A stretch of 64,000 nucleotides of DNA from Hydractinia symbiolongicarpus (taxonomy: Eukaryota; Cnidaria; Hydrozoa; Anthoathecata; Hydractiniidae). Numbering within the stretch: the stretch's first letter is position 1; every line of letters starts with the position of its first letter. The notes under the pieces are model-generated. The model made no database searches. It was not told the DNA's origin and saw only the letters and a list, made by a program, of their open reading frames with translations. Where the stretch lies: positions 5,157,001-5,221,000 of the forward strand of contig NC_079888.1 in NCBI RefSeq assembly GCF_029227915.1, given 5' to 3'. The translations under genes were made by a program, and so were the position numbers. Shown here in pieces: positions 62,294 to 64,000 of this stretch.

Positions 62294-64000
62294 ACATGGT
62301 AATCATTTGCCTAATCTAGTGTTTAAATAGACATATTGTTAAAATTGTAAGCTTTATAGTTTATCAAAATGCAACATCATTGTTTATGTCAAGTCATTTA
62401 TATTTTTCAGTAATTTAGTTTCCCTTTATATCCCTTAGTACAAAAGTACCACTTGGGCTACCTTATTTCAAGATATTAACTCGCAATGCGAAAATTATTT
62501 AGCGGGTAGGATTTTGGAGCAGTCGAATAACTTTGCTGTTGGCGGAAGCAGATTTTAAATTATACAAAAGAAACGCAATGTTTGGATAAGAATTTAGTTC
62601 ATATGTTTGATTTTGTCGTATCTGCAGCTTTCGGTGTACCTGCCGCTTGAAGTCCGTTCAATGTGACATTGTTTTTCTCGATTGTATGATTTTTAAATAC
62701 TGAAACACTTTTTACAACATTTTAACCTTTATTACTATCAGTGTGTGTAATTTCGAAGCTATGTTTATTATAGTACCATGCTATCATGATCGTACACAAT
62801 TTTCAGAACAGCGTTTGAATATGTACACCATGAAAGTAGTCCTAAGCAACAATTTCTTAAAATAATCTTTTTACACGTTGACGAGACCGTGCTGATGATA
62901 TTTCATTTCCATTTGTGTGCATTTTTTCTTTCCATTCTTTCTATAAAACCAATACAACAACTTACAGTGCATGCTTGTCAGCACTTTCTAAAGTTTACAA
63001 AAGTTTAAACTCTTCTGAAAAATACACTACATTCCGCAAAGTATTATAATTTTCAAAGAATTTTTTTCATTACAAGTATAATATACAATATGAAGTGTCC
63101 CAGTCAGCTTATGCTCCCTACCCTTTTCTAAAAACATCTAAAATATATTTAGACAAGGTAACAAAGTTTGATTTAGGAGGGTAAATTCACTTGCCAAGTT
63201 CACAACAGGCTTAAAATTTATAGCATTGTAAAAGCTGTTTACCTAACTTATTTATCTGCGAAATCAACACCTCTGCCGTATAAACCCTGCACAAAATCCT
63301 CGACTTGATGGTCGGGAAAATACCTTTGTGTCATATTTTTTTGCAAGGGGGGGGGAGGGGTGTTCCTAAACTAAGTACTTTTTCAAGACCTATGAAGACT
63401 GCCACCAGTGTTCTTGTATTTGTATTGTTCTCATTTAATCTCAATCAACAAATTCCTCAAATTCATGGAATTTTTTTTATAGGCTAGTAATTTACCCTAA
63501 AGGATACACAAAACGTCTATTACCCATGTTGAGAGTAATATTTCCGAAACTGTGAAATAAAGGGATGTAGAAGCATTTATTTTTTGAAAGCGAGATAAAT
63601 TTGTTATCGAATAGTGATATTTTGGCCAAAAAATAATAAACTGGAAAGACTTAATAAATAATTAAACACCTTTTCGAGTTGCCAACTCTAAAAAGGTGCA
63701 GACATTTAAAGCTTAAGGTTTAAAAATCGCACTAGTCAAATTCACTTGAAGTAGCTTTTCGTGCTTTTCTCCGTTGTACGTTTTTTACCTTTACAATGTG
63801 ATGAAATGTTAACAATTTTTTTTTAAGCGAACATAGAGAGCTCAGTATAATATAATTTTCTATTCACAAAAACCTAAAAGATGCAGGTGTATCAAGGAAA
63901 AATTGTTTTTAGATGTCGACATGTAAACAAATCAAATTTATTAAAAAAAACTGAGGAGGAAACGTTTTGTTTTATATTTTCTTTTTCTATTTGAAACAAG
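62294..64000. repeat. 3' flank of copy E and right edge
   Basis: 62294-63250 matches the 3' flanks of C and D; 63255-63600 matches the extra segment of the D unit. 63345-63362 has a G-rich tract. Beyond 63600 I see nothing recognisable. Confidence 0.6.

Overview
The window is an AT-rich, intron-containing animal nuclear sequence, most likely from a cnidarian (perhaps a hydrozoan). I infer this from the gene structures, the mix of degenerate LINEs, tRNA-derived SINEs and a Polinton/Maverick element, and the style of the Polinton proteins. No species can be named from the sequence alone.

Layout. 1-3908: a 5'-truncated LINE on the minus strand, two short tandem arrays, a second LINE scrap and a SINE scrap. 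3909-21987: one complete 28-exon gene on the plus strand for 10-formyltetrahydrofolate dehydrogenase (ALDH1L, 923 aa), probably with a mitochondrial presequence. Its introns hold LINE fragments, a MITE-like element, a perfect hairpin and a SINE. 21988-26321: intergenic, with SINE pieces and an 80-bp tandem repeat. 26322-28437: a cytosolic HSP70 on the minus strand with two introns, a TATA box and perfect heat-shock elements. 29450-29522: tRNA-Lys(CTT) on the minus strand. 29673-38562: an 8.9-kb Polinton/Maverick-type element with 182/190-bp terminal inverted repeats and a 5-bp target duplication (AAATA). Most of its genes are broken (DNA polymerase B, packaging ATPase, BRO-like protein, capsid-like protein), the polymerase palm domain is missing and no integrase was recognised. 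One 365-codon plus-strand ORF and one 150-codon minus-strand ORF remain open.

From about 41 kb to the right edge lies the most unusual part: a cluster of a small secreted protein gene that I do not recognise. Five intact two-exon copies (A-, B-, C+, D+, E+) encode proteins of 102-103 aa: signal peptide, a short basic linker, a C-x6-C core, an acidic spacer and a conserved C-terminal helix-like block. Each copy has a TATA box at a fixed distance of about 106 bp from the start codon. Two decayed first exons (F-, G-) share the same frameshift, one locus has lost its gene but kept both flanks, and B and C sit in a large imperfect palindrome. C, D and E lie in tandem segmental duplications of about 5.5-6.7 kb. 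Between copies B-E the first exon differs only by silent changes (4 silent, 0 replacement) while the second exon differs almost only by replacements (9 replacement, 1 silent). This suggests diversifying selection on the secreted part and makes the cluster the best candidate for an undescribed system.

ALDH1L (folate one-carbon metabolism), HSP70 (protein folding) and the tRNA are independent housekeeping loci. The secreted-protein cluster is a separate expanding family.
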